The notes: generated by a model not told the origin, from the sequence alone. DNA of 43,568 bases from SIG454 sp045646365 (GCA_045646365.1 JAZRKP010000060.1:1-43568), one strand, 5' to 3'. Shown: positions 35,734-43,568, counted from the stretch's first letter. Program-made: numbers and translations.

Positions 35734-36144
35734 TATTTTGCCTGCCACACGGCTTATAGTAATACTGTATCCGTCAGGCTCATATTCAAATCCCATTTTC
35801 ACTGCATAACCGCTCTCTTCAGACTCCATTGCTATCTCACACTCGCCCTCTTTTCCCTCGTTTAATGCAACCGTAACAACTCCTCCGCAGTTATCAATTA
35901 AATAGGACATATATTCATAAATATCCATATACCCCTCTTCGTCAGTCTTATATGTATATTTCATTACCCCCTCTTTTTCTTCAAATCCCGTCTGTTCCCT
36001 GTCGCCCAAAACAAAGGATACAGACGGAATTCTGTCAGGTCCTATTTCATAGTTATCGCTTTTCGTCCCATCCGCTTTCTTACAACCGCTCATAACAGTT
36101 ACAACTGCAATACAAATCGCAAGTATCCATCCAATTTTCTTCAA
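35719..36144 (-). CDS. Small lipoprotein of unknown function
   Basis: A 141-residue protein read from a TTG at 36144. That start is chosen because a full AAGGAGG lies 8 bases upstream and the product then begins MKKIGWILAICIAVVTVMSGC, a lipoprotein signal with Cys21 in the lipobox. An ATG at 36168 would place the ribosome site inside the gene. After the signal the protein is acidic and beta-rich (YTYKTDEEGYMDIYEYMSYL and GYAVKMGFEYEPDGYSITIS), with no family I recognise. It should be tethered to the outer face of the membrane. It is convergent with the AI-2E family gene and divergent from rubrerythrin. Confidence 0.8.
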   Translation of the reverse strand: MKKIGWILAICIAVVTVMSGCKKADGTKSDNYEIGPDRIPSVSFVLGDREQTGFEEKEGVMKYTYKTDEEGYMDIYEYMSYLIDNCGGVVTVALNEGKEGECEIAMESEESGYAVKMGFEYEPDGYSITISRVAGKIKTDV

Positions 36145-36206
36145 AATATATTCCTCCTTGAAAATCATATACTAAATTATATGAAAAATTTATGTAAAAG
36201 AGAATA

Positions 36207-36235
36207 TTGACATCAAAAAAAGATAATGATATAAT
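36207..36235 (+). promoter_or_regulatory. Consensus promoter of rubrerythrin
   Basis: TTGACA (36207-36212), 17-base spacer, TATAAT (36230-36235), full consensus, 50 bp upstream of the start codon. Confidence 0.87.
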
Positions 36236-36284
36236 TTAAAAAGGTAGTTTTACCCCAAATTTATATAAAACGGAGGAATTTATT

Positions 36285-36821
36285 ATGTCAAAATACGCTG
36301 GAACACAGACAGAAAAAAATCTTGAAATCGCATTTGCAGGCGAATCTCAGGCAAGAAACAAATACACATATTTCGCATCTGTTGCAAAAAAGGAAGGCTA
36401 CGAACAGATTGCCGCTTTATTTTTAAAGACTGCTGATAACGAAAAGGAACACGCAAAGCTTTGGTTCAAAGAGTTAAACGGTCTTGGCGACACTGCACAG
36501 AATTTAGGTGTTGCTGCTGACGGAGAGAATTACGAATGGACAGATATGTATGCAGGATTTGCTGAAACTGCAGAAAAAGAAGGGTTCCCTGAACTGGCTG
36601 CAAAATTCCGTCTCGTTGCTGCTATTGAAAAGCACCACGAAGAGCGTTACAGAGCGCTCCTTAAGAATGTTGAAACTGCTCAGGTATTTGAAAAGAGCGA
36701 AGTTAAGGTTTGGGAATGCCGTAACTGCGGTCATATCATTGTTGGAACAAAGGCTCCTGAAATCTGCCCGACTTGTGCTCATCCAAAGAGCTACTTTGAA
36801 ATCCACGCTGAAAATTACTAA
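36285..36821 (+). CDS. rbr: Rubrerythrin
   Basis: A 178-residue peroxide-detoxifying di-iron protein. The ferritin-like four-helix domain (1-135) has Glu20 in AFAGESQARNKY and Glu53/His56 in DNEKEHAKLW. The C-terminal rubredoxin domain (141-178) has two Cys pairs, WECRNCGH and ICPTCAHP, for one Fe. It reduces hydrogen peroxide in anaerobes with electrons from rubredoxin or ferredoxin routes. GGAGG lies 8 bases before the ATG. It is a single-gene unit with its own consensus promoter and terminator. Confidence 0.97.
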   Translation: MSKYAGTQTEKNLEIAFAGESQARNKYTYFASVAKKEGYEQIAALFLKTADNEKEHAKLWFKELNGLGDTAQNLGVAADGENYEWTDMYAGFAETAEKEGFPELAAKFRLVAAIEKHHEERYRALLKNVETAQVFEKSEVKVWECRNCGHIIVGTKAPEICPTCAHPKSYFEIHAENY

Positions 36822-36834
36822 TACTTTAAATTTC

Positions 36835-36869
36835 AAAACCCTGTTTTGCACTATGCAAAACAGGGTTTT
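36835..36869. terminator. Terminator after rubrerythrin, probably bidirectional
   Basis: Perfect 16-bp stem (AAAACCCTGTTTTGCA / TGCAAAACAGGGTTTT) with a 3-base loop; TCTATTTATT follows on the + strand and TTTTG ends it on the - strand. It serves rubrerythrin and the acyl-CoA synthetase gene that stops 15 bp away. Confidence 0.9.
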
Positions 36870-36883
36870 CTATTTATTAACTC

Positions 36884-38569
36884 TTATTTTGAAGCATCAT
36901 TATCTCTGATTTCACTTCTTCTGATTTTACCGTTAAAGGTTTTAGGAAGTGCTTCAACATATTCAACAACTCTCGGATATTTATACGGAGCCGTGTTATC
37001 CTTAACATATTTCTGAAGCTCTTTTGTAAGCTCGTCTGTTCCCTCAAAGCCATCATTTAACACGATTGTCGCTTTAACCGCAAATCCTCTTATCGGGTCA
37101 GGAACACCTGTTACTGCAACCTCTTTAACTGCAGCGTGTTCTAAAAGCACGCTCTCAATTTCAAACGGTCCGATTCTGTAACCTGACGATTTGATAACAT
37201 CGTCGTTTCTGCCCACATAGCAGAATGTTCCCTTTTCATCACGATAAGCCGTGTCACCTGTGTGATAAAAACCGTCGTGAAGAGCTTTTTTAGTATCTTC
37301 CTCACTGAAATTATATGTGTCAAGAAGACCGCAGGTTTTACGCATCTCACTCAAAACTCTGATACAGATTTCACCTGTCGCACCTCTTGGACAAGACTCT
37401 CCGTCATCGCCTAAGATATGCACATCATACCCCGGAACTGGGAATCCGATTGCCCCCGGATTCGGCTCTGACCACGGATAGATAGTTGCGATACAGAGAG
37501 TTGTTTCTGTCTGTCCAAATCCCTCATAAATTTTAAGACCTGTTGCATCAAGCCACTTATTATAGATTTCAGGATTAAGAGCTTCCCCTGCTGTGCAACA
37601 ATGGGTAAGACTCGATAAGTCATACTTTTTAACATCGTTTTCAAGCATCATTCTATACATAGTTGGCGGAACACAGAATGTTGTAACCTTATATTTTTCA
37701 AGCTTACTCAAAATGTCTGCACCGTCAAACTTCTCAAAGTCGTAAACGAAAACAGCACTTTCCCCGAACCACTGACCGTAAATTTTACCCCAGAGGGATT
37801 TAAGCCAGCCTGTGTCCGAAATTGTAAAATGCAGACCACCGTCAACAACTCTGTGCCAGAAAACACCTGTCATAATATGTCCAAGCGGATATTTAAAGTT
37901 ATGAGTTATAATTTTCGGATAGCCGGAAGTTCCTGACGAAAACGCCATAAGCATCATATCATCAGCCTTAACCGCCGCATCCCCCGTTGGTCTCTGCCAG
38001 TCTGAGTTTGCAAGTTCAAAGCCCTGCTCAAAATCAATCCAGTCCGGTCCTGCATTCTTATGACCGAGAACGAACTTCTTCTCGATTGTCTCGTACTGGT
38101 CACCGCCCTCGTCAAAGTATTCTGTTTCCATACCGTCGCCTGTTACAACAACCGCTTTGATTTTACCAACATTACAGCGATAAACATAGTCCTTTGCCTT
38201 AAGCATATTAGTTGCCTGAACAACAACCGCGCCAATTTTATGAAGTCCTAAGATACAGAACCAGAAGTAATAACTTCTTTTAAGAACGAGCATAACCTTG
38301 TCGCCCTTTTTGATTCCCATATAATTGAAATAGTTTGCCGCTTTATTGGAATAAAGCATCATATCACGGAAAGTAAATCTTCTTTCATCTCCGTTTTTTG
38401 AAACCCAAACCATTGCAAGCTTATCAGGCTTTGTTGTTCCAAGCTCGTCGATTACATCATAAGCGAAGTTAAAGTCATCGCTGTATGATAGTTTATAATT
38501 TTTCTGCGCATCTTTTAAAGAGATAAAGTCATCTCTTGAAGCGCCGACAAATTTTTCATATATTGCCAT
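36884..38569 (-). CDS. AMP-forming acyl-CoA synthetase
   Basis: A 561-residue ANL-superfamily enzyme that activates a carboxylic acid to its CoA ester through an acyl-AMP. Motifs: AFSSGTSGYPKIITHN (phosphate-binding loop), YEGFGQTETTL, YHTGDTAYRDEKGTFCYVGR (hinge and ATP contact) and the catalytic Lys in KTFNGKIRRSEIR near the C-terminus. It resembles medium-chain or acetyl-CoA synthetase-like members. Being last in a unit with a VorB-type oxidoreductase, it may use branched-chain or aryl acids. GAGGTG precedes the ATG. Acid specificity cannot be read from the sequence. Confidence 0.93.
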   Translation of the reverse strand: MAIYEKFVGASRDDFISLKDAQKNYKLSYSDDFNFAYDVIDELGTTKPDKLAMVWVSKNGDERRFTFRDMMLYSNKAANYFNYMGIKKGDKVMLVLKRSYYFWFCILGLHKIGAVVVQATNMLKAKDYVYRCNVGKIKAVVVTGDGMETEYFDEGGDQYETIEKKFVLGHKNAGPDWIDFEQGFELANSDWQRPTGDAAVKADDMMLMAFSSGTSGYPKIITHNFKYPLGHIMTGVFWHRVVDGGLHFTISDTGWLKSLWGKIYGQWFGESAVFVYDFEKFDGADILSKLEKYKVTTFCVPPTMYRMMLENDVKKYDLSSLTHCCTAGEALNPEIYNKWLDATGLKIYEGFGQTETTLCIATIYPWSEPNPGAIGFPVPGYDVHILGDDGESCPRGATGEICIRVLSEMRKTCGLLDTYNFSEEDTKKALHDGFYHTGDTAYRDEKGTFCYVGRNDDVIKSSGYRIGPFEIESVLLEHAAVKEVAVTGVPDPIRGFAVKATIVLNDGFEGTDELTKELQKYVKDNTAPYKYPRVVEYVEALPKTFNGKIRRSEIRDNDASK

Positions 38570-38592
38570 TTATTTCACCTCAAAATTTCGTG

Positions 38593-39144
38593 TCATTTCA
38601 CCACAACGGCGATAAACTGTGCTTCTTTATCTCCAAGAGCAACCTCTGCATGAGGAACACTTGAATCGAAATAAACACTGTCGCCTTCTGATAATTCATA
38701 GGAAATATCCCCAATATAGAGCATCATTTTCCCTGATATGACATAATTAAACTCCTGTCCTTCGTGTCCGTGCATAACCGGTGTTTTATCATCAGGTTTG
38801 ATGGTTACTAAAAACGGCTCTGACTTTTTGTTTCTGAATGTGTACGCAAGATGCTTATAATCATATTCATCGTCACGCTTTACGCTGTAGCCCTTACCTT
38901 TTTTAACCATACAGCACATTGAAATAGTCGGTGCACTCCCCGAAATCAAGTCCAGAACATCAACACCCAAAATTTCTGCCGCTTTATAAATTACGCTGAA
39001 AGAGAAGTCCATATCTCCTTTTTCATAAGCACAGTAAGTTTCTATGTCAACGCCCAGCTTTTCTGCCATTTCCTGCTGTGAAATTTCCATATCATCACGG
39101 AGAGACGCCAAACGCATCCCAATATCCTTAATCTGATCGTTCAT
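38593..39144 (-). CDS. XRE-family regulator with cupin domain
   Basis: A 183-residue regulator. Residues about 7-65 are an XRE helix-turn-helix (LASLRDDMEISQQEMAEKLG), and about 110-183 are a cupin barrel (VMHGHEGQEFNYVISGKMML, then DSVYFDSSVPHAEVAL). This combination usually represses or activates neighbouring metabolic genes in response to a small carboxylate or amine. AAGGAGG precedes the ATG. It sits between the gamma-subunit gene and the acyl-CoA synthetase gene and may control this module. Confidence 0.93.
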   Translation of the reverse strand: MNDQIKDIGMRLASLRDDMEISQQEMAEKLGVDIETYCAYEKGDMDFSFSVIYKAAEILGVDVLDLISGSAPTISMCCMVKKGKGYSVKRDDEYDYKHLAYTFRNKKSEPFLVTIKPDDKTPVMHGHEGQEFNYVISGKMMLYIGDISYELSEGDSVYFDSSVPHAEVALGDKEAQFIAVVVK

Positions 39145-39186
39145 AAAAGTTCCTCCTTCTTTTAAGTATAATAATTAAATCTAAAA

Positions 39187-39723
39187 TTACGCCTCGTAGT
39201 TATATCCTAAAGCAACCGCTTTCATATTAAGGTCAAAAAGCTTTTCCTTTTTAGCGGATACAACTTTTCTCATTGCCTTTTCAATATTTTCGTATGGCAT
39301 AATGTCTGATTTCTTAATGAAAAGACCTAAAATAATCATATTTGCAAGACCTGTTAAGCCTTCCTCTGCCGCAAGTTTTGTTGCAGGGATATAGTAAGCC
39401 TCAATATCATCTCTGTCAGTTTTTGCATCAATAAGCGAACTATCAACGAAAACCTGTCCGCCAGCCTTAACCTCAGAGATATATTTATCGAAAGACGGTG
39501 CATTCATAGCGATTAAAACATCAGGCTTATCAACTATTGGTGAGCCGATTTTGTTATCACTTATAATAATACTGCAGTTCGCAGTACCGCCTCTCATTTC
39601 GGGACCATATGACGGGAGCCATGAAACTTCTTTGCCATCTATCAAGCCTTCATAAGCCAGGAATTTACCTGAAAACAAAATTCCCTGACCGCCGAAACCT
39701 GCTATAAGTATTTCTTTATTCAT
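39187..39723 (-). CDS. korC: 2-oxoacid:ferredoxin oxidoreductase, gamma subunit
   Basis: A 178-residue gamma subunit starting MNKEILIAGFGGQGILFSG; the GFGGQG loop and PSYGPEMRGGTANC are diagnostic. The ATG at 39723 with GGAGG upstream replaces a longer frame that starts inside the beta-subunit gene. The gamma subunit helps shape the CoA site in this enzyme class. It begins immediately after the beta-subunit stop. Confidence 0.94.
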   Translation of the reverse strand: MNKEILIAGFGGQGILFSGKFLAYEGLIDGKEVSWLPSYGPEMRGGTANCSIIISDNKIGSPIVDKPDVLIAMNAPSFDKYISEVKAGGQVFVDSSLIDAKTDRDDIEAYYIPATKLAAEEGLTGLANMIILGLFIKKSDIMPYENIEKAMRKVVSAKKEKLFDLNMKAVALGYNYEA

Positions 39724-39724
39724 T

Positions 39725-40480
39725 TTATTTTTCCTCCCCAGCTGCTGTTTTATCCTTATATACTCCAAGCGGATAATAAGGCATCATATTCTCTTCAAGC
39801 CACTTGATTGAGTTTTCAGGAGTCATACCCCAGTTTGTCGGACAAGTTGACAATACTTCGATTAAAGAGAAGCCCTTGCCTTCAATCTGATTCTGGAACG
39901 CCTTTTTGATTGCAGCTTTAGCAGCCTTAACATTCTTAACATTGTTAACTGCAACTCTTTCAAGATATGTTGCACCGTCAACCTGAGAAAGCATTTCACA
40001 AACCTTAACAGGGAATCCAACCTTTTCAGTATCTCTTCCGTAAGGAGATGTCTGAGTAACCTGTCCAGGAAGAGTTGTTGGAGCCATCTGTCCGCCTGTC
40101 ATACCGTAAATTGCATTGTTTACGAAGATAACAGTAATATTTTCGCCTCTTGCAGCACTGTGAACAGTTTCAGCTGTTCCGATTGCGGCAAGGTCGCCGT
40201 CACCCTGATATGTGAATACGATATTATTCGGGTCAGAACGCTTAACACCTGTTGCAACAGCCGGAGCACGGCCGTGAGCCGCCTGAACCATATCACAATT
40301 AAAATAATTATATGCAAAAACTGAACATCCAACAGGAGCAACACCGATTGCTCTGCCCGTAACACCGAGTTCGTCCAAAGCTTCTGCAACTAATCTGTGG
40401 ATTATACCATGTGTACAGCCCGGACAATAATGGAGCGGTACATCAGTTAAACCCTTCGGTTTTTCAAATACGATAGCCAT
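39725..40480 (-). CDS. korB: 2-oxoacid:ferredoxin oxidoreductase, beta subunit (TPP-binding)
   Basis: A 251-residue beta subunit holding thiamine diphosphate. Motifs: HYCPGCTHGIIHRL near the N-terminus, the TPP/metal motif GDGDLAAIGTAETVH and VNNAIYGMTGGQMAPTT. It decarboxylates the oxoacid and passes electrons to ferredoxin. It lacks the extra iron-sulfur region of fused forms, fitting a four-subunit enzyme. AGGAGG precedes the ATG; it overlaps the alpha-subunit stop by one base. Confidence 0.95.
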   Translation of the reverse strand: MAIVFEKPKGLTDVPLHYCPGCTHGIIHRLVAEALDELGVTGRAIGVAPVGCSVFAYNYFNCDMVQAAHGRAPAVATGVKRSDPNNIVFTYQGDGDLAAIGTAETVHSAARGENITVIFVNNAIYGMTGGQMAPTTLPGQVTQTSPYGRDTEKVGFPVKVCEMLSQVDGATYLERVAVNNVKNVKAAKAAIKKAFQNQIEGKGFSLIEVLSTCPTNWGMTPENSIKWLEENMMPYYPLGVYKDKTAAGEEK

Positions 40481-41544
40481 TATTTATTACCTCCTATTGC
40501 TTCATCAATTTTGTCGAGAACATTCTCAACTGTCGGAATCATTCCGCCTGTTCTGTTACAGAGAAGAACATCCTTCTTGCAACGGATTGCAAGTTCAATA
40601 TCATCCTTCATCTGTCCCATATTAAGCTCAACAGAAATGAACTTATTAACCTTATCAGCAGCCTTTAAAAGCACTTCTTTCGGGAATGGCCAGAGTGTAA
40701 TCGGTCTTATCATACCAACCTTTATACCCTTCGCTCTTGCAGCATCTATGGCATTCTTGGAAACTCTCGCAGCAACACCAAATGCAACGATACAAACCTG
40801 TGCATCATCCATTAAGTATTCTTCCCAGAGAGCCTCTTCCTTTTCGATTGTTGCATATCTTTCGTATCTTTCAAAGTTCACCTTTTCAAGCTCGTCCGCC
40901 TTTAAGTAAAGTGAATTTACGATATTAGGCTTTCTTTCACCTTTTGTTCCTGTGAGTGCCCACGGCTTGTCATACTTTTTAACTTCTTCTGCTTCAAGAG
41001 AAACAGGTTCCATCATCTGACCCATTGTTCCGTCAGATAAAAGCATTACAGGCATCTGATACTTATCAGCAAGCTCAAATCCCTTAAATGTCATATCAAC
41101 CATTTCCTGAACAGATGCAGGTGCTAAAACAATAAGTCTGAAATCGCCGTGTCCCGGACCTTTTGTTGCCTGAGTATAGTCAGACTGGCTGGGCTGAATA
41201 CCACCAAGACCAGGGCCACCACGCTGAACATTAACGATTAACGCAGGAAGGTCACAACCTGCTATGTATGAAATACCTTCGCCCTTTAAAGAAATACCGG
41301 GGCTTGAAGATGATGTCATAACTCTTTTACCTGTTGCCGCAACACCCATAACCATATTGATTGCCGCAACTTCACTCTCTGCCTGTAAAAATACGCCACC
41401 CTCAATTTTAGGAAGTCTTTTTGACATATATGCCGCAACTTCTGTCTGAGGGGTGATAGGATAACCAAAGTAATGATGGCAACCTGCCATTATGGCAGCT
41501 TCTGCCAAAGCTTCATTACCTTTCATTAAAACTTTTTCACTCAT
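40480..41544 (-). CDS. vorB: 2-oxoacid:ferredoxin oxidoreductase, alpha subunit (VorB-type)
   Basis: A 354-residue alpha subunit from an ATG at 41544 with TAAGGAG upstream; a longer frame from 41754 would translate a structured spacer and is rejected. Motifs: LMKGNEALAEAAIMAGC, YFGYPITPQTEVAAYM, FLQAESEVAAINMVMG and TSSSSPGISLKGEGISYIAG. These match VorB-type subunits of 3-methyl-2-oxobutanoate:ferredoxin oxidoreductases, though 2-oxoglutarate or aryl-pyruvate enzymes are close. The nearby branched-chain aminotransferase favours branched oxoacids. Confidence 0.93.
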   Translation of the reverse strand: MSEKVLMKGNEALAEAAIMAGCHHYFGYPITPQTEVAAYMSKRLPKIEGGVFLQAESEVAAINMVMGVAATGKRVMTSSSSPGISLKGEGISYIAGCDLPALIVNVQRGGPGLGGIQPSQSDYTQATKGPGHGDFRLIVLAPASVQEMVDMTFKGFELADKYQMPVMLLSDGTMGQMMEPVSLEAEEVKKYDKPWALTGTKGERKPNIVNSLYLKADELEKVNFERYERYATIEKEEALWEEYLMDDAQVCIVAFGVAARVSKNAIDAARAKGIKVGMIRPITLWPFPKEVLLKAADKVNKFISVELNMGQMKDDIELAIRCKKDVLLCNRTGGMIPTVENVLDKIDEAIGGNK

Positions 41545-41754
41545 TTTATTATTCTCCTTATAAAATTTGTTTTGAGGATTTCTTCCGACATATTTTGGAA
41601 GAAATAGTGGGAAATTTTTTCCGAGCGGTCGGGGAAAATCTCGCCACACTTTAGAAATAGCGGGAAATTTGATGAGAAACCGACAGGCAAATGCGAAGGC
41701 GTATTCCGAATACGCCGAGTCGTGAAGCCTGCTCGTGTTTATCACAAATTTCAC
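41545..41754 (-). other. Structured 210-bp spacer before the alpha-subunit gene
   Basis: A non-coding spacer inside an otherwise tight operon. It has an 18-bp direct repeat, AGAAATAGTGGGAAATTT at 41600-41617 and AGAAATAGCGGGAAATTT at 41653-41670 (one mismatch). It also has a TTCTTCC/GGAAGAA hairpin (about 41581-41602) and a GGCGTAT/ATACGCC hairpin (41698-41716) enclosed by CAGGC/GCCTG (41684-41688 with 41727-41731). It could be a processing or attenuation element or a small inserted repeat. No known riboswitch is recognised. Confidence 0.5.
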
Positions 41755-41958
41755 CTATTTCTCGACTGTTATAACGCAGTCGGGACACATAGTCGCACAA
41801 AATGCACAACCTATACAATCGTCAGGGTTTGTTACACCCGCCGGGCTGTAGCCCTTGGCGTTTAATGTATCTTTGAGCACAACTATCTTTTTAGGACACG
41901 CTGTTACGCAAAGTCCGCAACCCTTACACAAATTTTCATTGAATGTAACCTTTGCCAT
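41755..41958 (-). CDS. 8Fe-8S ferredoxin-like delta subunit
   Basis: A 67-residue protein with two CxxCxxCxxxCP clusters (CKGCGLCVTACP and CIGCAFCATMCPDC), binding two [4Fe-4S] centres. It is the electron-accepting delta subunit of the oxidoreductase encoded downstream. AAGGAGGAG precedes the ATG; its start overlaps the stop of the ATPase gene by one base (TAATG). Confidence 0.95.
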   Translation of the reverse strand: MAKVTFNENLCKGCGLCVTACPKKIVVLKDTLNAKGYSPAGVTNPDDCIGCAFCATMCPDCVITVEK

Positions 41959-42653
41959 TATTTCTCCTCCTTAAGCCACGACTGCCTTACATAAAGGTCG
42001 AGTGGCACAATATTATTTATTTTGTCTTTAAGTTCATCTTCAAGTGAGTTTTTTACTGTTGTCATTTTCACGGGAAGGTTTGTCAGTTTTGAAACCTCTT
42101 CGGCGTATGCAACAGAGTTTAAAACGGTTTCAACTGTTGTTTCCTCGCCGAGGTTTGAGTTATTGACAATCCCCGTAAATTTAATACCTGCCGCGGTTTC
42201 AATTTCGCGCATAACCTCAACGGTTGACACGGCATCCTTTGTTAAAAATCTGCATTTATTTATAACAAAGAGCATTTCATAATCATTTTCTTCTATCAGA
42301 TACGGAGCGTATCTGCCCAGAGCCAAAGCTCCGCGGTCATCACCACCCACATCAATAACTGCAGAAATTGTTTTATCCCCGAAAATGGAATATACTTCAG
42401 CAGGAAGGGCGGGAGTGTCAACATTTGTGTTGGCGTATTTTGAAGAAATGAGTCTTATTCCCGCTTTTTCGAGGGCTTTCTGGGAATCTTTTGTTCTGAA
42501 ATACGGATTAACTATATCCAAATCGGCGATTGAAACCTTTTCGCAAACTTTTGACAGCATCAGTGCATAATTGATTGCGATATTGGTTTTTCCACTTCCG
42601 TAATGCCCTGCGAAAACTGTTACTCTTTTACGGCTTAAACCTGCAGTGTCCAT
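41958..42653 (-). CDS. P-loop ATPase, MinD/CobQ-like, of the oxoacid module
   Basis: A 231-residue P-loop protein with Walker A GHYGSGKTNIA near residue 20, a switch-like DLDIVNPYFRTKD and VIDVGGDDRGALALGRY. It resembles small MinD/SIMIBI nucleotide-binding proteins often encoded near oxoacid oxidoreductases; a role in assembly or cofactor loading is inference. The ATG at 42653 with GAGGA 9 bases upstream is chosen over a GTG at 42680. It overlaps the aminotransferase gene by 19 bp, implying translational coupling. Confidence 0.85.
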   Translation of the reverse strand: MDTAGLSRKRVTVFAGHYGSGKTNIAINYALMLSKVCEKVSIADLDIVNPYFRTKDSQKALEKAGIRLISSKYANTNVDTPALPAEVYSIFGDKTISAVIDVGGDDRGALALGRYAPYLIEENDYEMLFVINKCRFLTKDAVSTVEVMREIETAAGIKFTGIVNNSNLGEETTVETVLNSVAYAEEVSKLTNLPVKMTTVKNSLEDELKDKINNIVPLDLYVRQSWLKEEK

Positions 42654-43568
42654 TTGTTTTCGTCCTCGATTTTGCCCCACTGGATACCTGTTATTGTATC
42701 ATAGAGCTTCTGGCTGATTTCGCCGATTTCATTATTATTGATAAGCATAACATCATCCTTATAGCGAAGCTTACCAACAGGGGAGATAACTGCGGCTGTT
42801 CCTGTTCCGAAACATTCCTCAAGTCTGCCCTCTTTCTGAGCTGTGATAAGTTCGTCAACGCTTATCTTTCTTTCTTCAACCTCTAATCCCCAGTTTCTGC
42901 AAAGCTGAAGAACAGAGTCTCTTGTTATACCAGGAAGGATACTTCCGCTGAGCATTGGTGTTACGATTTTTCCGTCAATCTTGAAGAAAATGTTCATAGC
43001 ACCAACTTCTTCGATATATTTTCTCTCAACGCCATCAAGCCAGAGAACCTGTGAATAGCCGTCGTCGTGAGCCTTAACCTGAGCCGCAAGGGATGCCGCA
43101 TAGTTTCCGCCTGTTTTAGCGAAACCGATACCGCCTTTAACCGCTCTTACATAATCATCTTCAATCCAGATTCCAACAGGAGCAAGACCGCTTTCGTAGT
43201 AAGCACCGCTTGGAGAAAGAATTATAATAAAGAGGTATGTTTTAGATGGAGCAACCCCTAAAAATTCGTCTGTTGCGATAATGAATGGTCTGATATAAAG
43301 TGATGTTCCGTCTTCTGTCGGAATCCAGTCCTTATCAACCTCAACAACTGCTCTTACCGCTTCAACAAAATCTTCTTCAGGAAGCTGAGGGATGCATAAA
43401 CGTTTATTTGTAGCGTTTGTTCTTTTAGCGTTCATATCAGGGCGGAAAAGACGAGCTTTGCCATCAGCACCCATATATGCTTTTAAACCTTCAAACATTT
43501 CCTGACCGTAATGGAAAACCATTGCGGAGGGGTCAAGAGAAATTTTATTATAAGGTACAATTCTTGCA
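42635..43568 (-). CDS. ilvE: Branched-chain amino-acid aminotransferase, 5' end cut by window edge
   Basis: A class IV PLP aminotransferase open to the window edge; the first Met seen (43522) is internal, preceded by RIVPYNKISLDPSA in frame. Motifs: MVFHYGQEMFEGLKAY, the PLP lysine in FAKTGGNYAAS, QVLWLDGVERKYIEEVGAMN and CFGTGTAAVISPVG. It transfers the amino group between Leu/Ile/Val and 2-oxoglutarate. As the first visible gene of the oxoacid module it links branched-chain amino acids to the VorB-type oxidoreductase. Its length to the edge is 311 residues, so only a short N-terminus is missing. Confidence 0.95.
   Translation of the reverse strand, partial: ARIVPYNKISLDPSAMVFHYGQEMFEGLKAYMGADGKARLFRPDMNAKRTNATNKRLCIPQLPEEDFVEAVRAVVEVDKDWIPTEDGTSLYIRPFIIATDEFLGVAPSKTYLFIIILSPSGAYYESGLAPVGIWIEDDYVRAVKGGIGFAKTGGNYAASLAAQVKAHDDGYSQVLWLDGVERKYIEEVGAMNIFFKIDGKIVTPMLSGSILPGITRDSVLQLCRNWGLEVEERKISVDELITAQKEGRLEECFGTGTAAVISPVGKLRYKDDVMLINNNEIGEISQKLYDTITGIQWGKIEDENKWTLQV

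Noticed and set aside
41545..41754. 70-residue N-terminal extension of the VorB-type alpha subunit
   Set aside because: The extension translates a hairpin-rich spacer with direct repeats; the ATG at 41544 has TAAGGAG and matches the family start.
1..43568. CRISPR arrays, insertion sequences, rRNA or intact tRNA genes
   Set aside because: I looked for regular repeat-spacer patterns, transposase motifs and RNA gene signatures and found none I could support.

Overview
The window looks like a chromosomal segment of an AT-rich, anaerobic, Gram-positive-type bacterium, most likely an uncultured member of class Clostridia. The grounds are strong AGGAGG-type ribosome binding sites, TTGACA-N17-TATAAT promoters, S-layer homology (SLH) proteins, rubrerythrin, a ferredoxin-dependent 2-oxoacid oxidoreductase of VorB type, and FtsEX next to a coiled-coil M23 peptidase. 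This placement is inferred from gene content; no rRNA or intact tRNA is present. Only three genes (apgM, an AI-2E family membrane protein, rubrerythrin) lie on the + strand.

Region 1 (1-22.5 kb, - strand) is a carbohydrate locus. An AraC-type regulator gene (21713-22504) ends in a strong terminator. A promoter at about 21.53 kb follows, overlapped by a 19-bp direct repeat with 32-bp period that looks like an AraC operator. Downstream are eleven tightly spaced genes in one direction: two secreted proteins with related concanavalin-like modules (one near-duplicate pair), a secreted clan GH-A hydrolase, two SLH surface proteins (SLH at the C-terminus in one, the N-terminus in the other), a second very large secreted GH-A-like hydrolase with a CBM9-like tail, a cytoplasmic SGNH hydrolase, a secreted CE2-like esterase, a GH2 beta-galactosidase, an RpiB/LacAB-like isomerase and a GH106-like hydrolase cut by the window edge. 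Four of the secreted proteins end in the same roughly 65-residue module. I read this as a surface-displayed system for deacetylating and depolymerising a branched polysaccharide, finished inside the cell by GH2, GH106-like and isomerase enzymes. No transporter is visible in the window.

Region 2 (22.6-25.0 kb) is a small accessory island: a HepT/MntA toxin-antitoxin pair, a 604-bp non-coding stretch with hairpins and degenerate tRNA-like pieces, and a Fic protein with its own HTH domain and a palindrome near its promoter.

Region 3 (25.1-33.4 kb) is core: lysS and greA from their own promoter, an unknown 236-residue protein, an S41 protease, an M23 coiled-coil peptidase, ftsX, ftsE and a CdaR/PucR regulator. 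Region 4 (33.4-36.9 kb) has apgM, an AI-2E family membrane protein, a small lipoprotein with a TTG start, and rubrerythrin.

Region 5 (36.9-43.6 kb, - strand) is a branched-chain (or aryl) oxoacid module: a branched-chain aminotransferase (cut by the window edge), a P-loop ATPase, an 8Fe ferredoxin subunit, the alpha, beta and gamma subunits of a VorB-type oxidoreductase, an XRE-cupin regulator and an acyl-CoA synthetase. It could interconvert amino acid, oxoacid, acyl-CoA and free acid. A 210-bp structured spacer with a direct repeat interrupts it between the ferredoxin and alpha-subunit genes.
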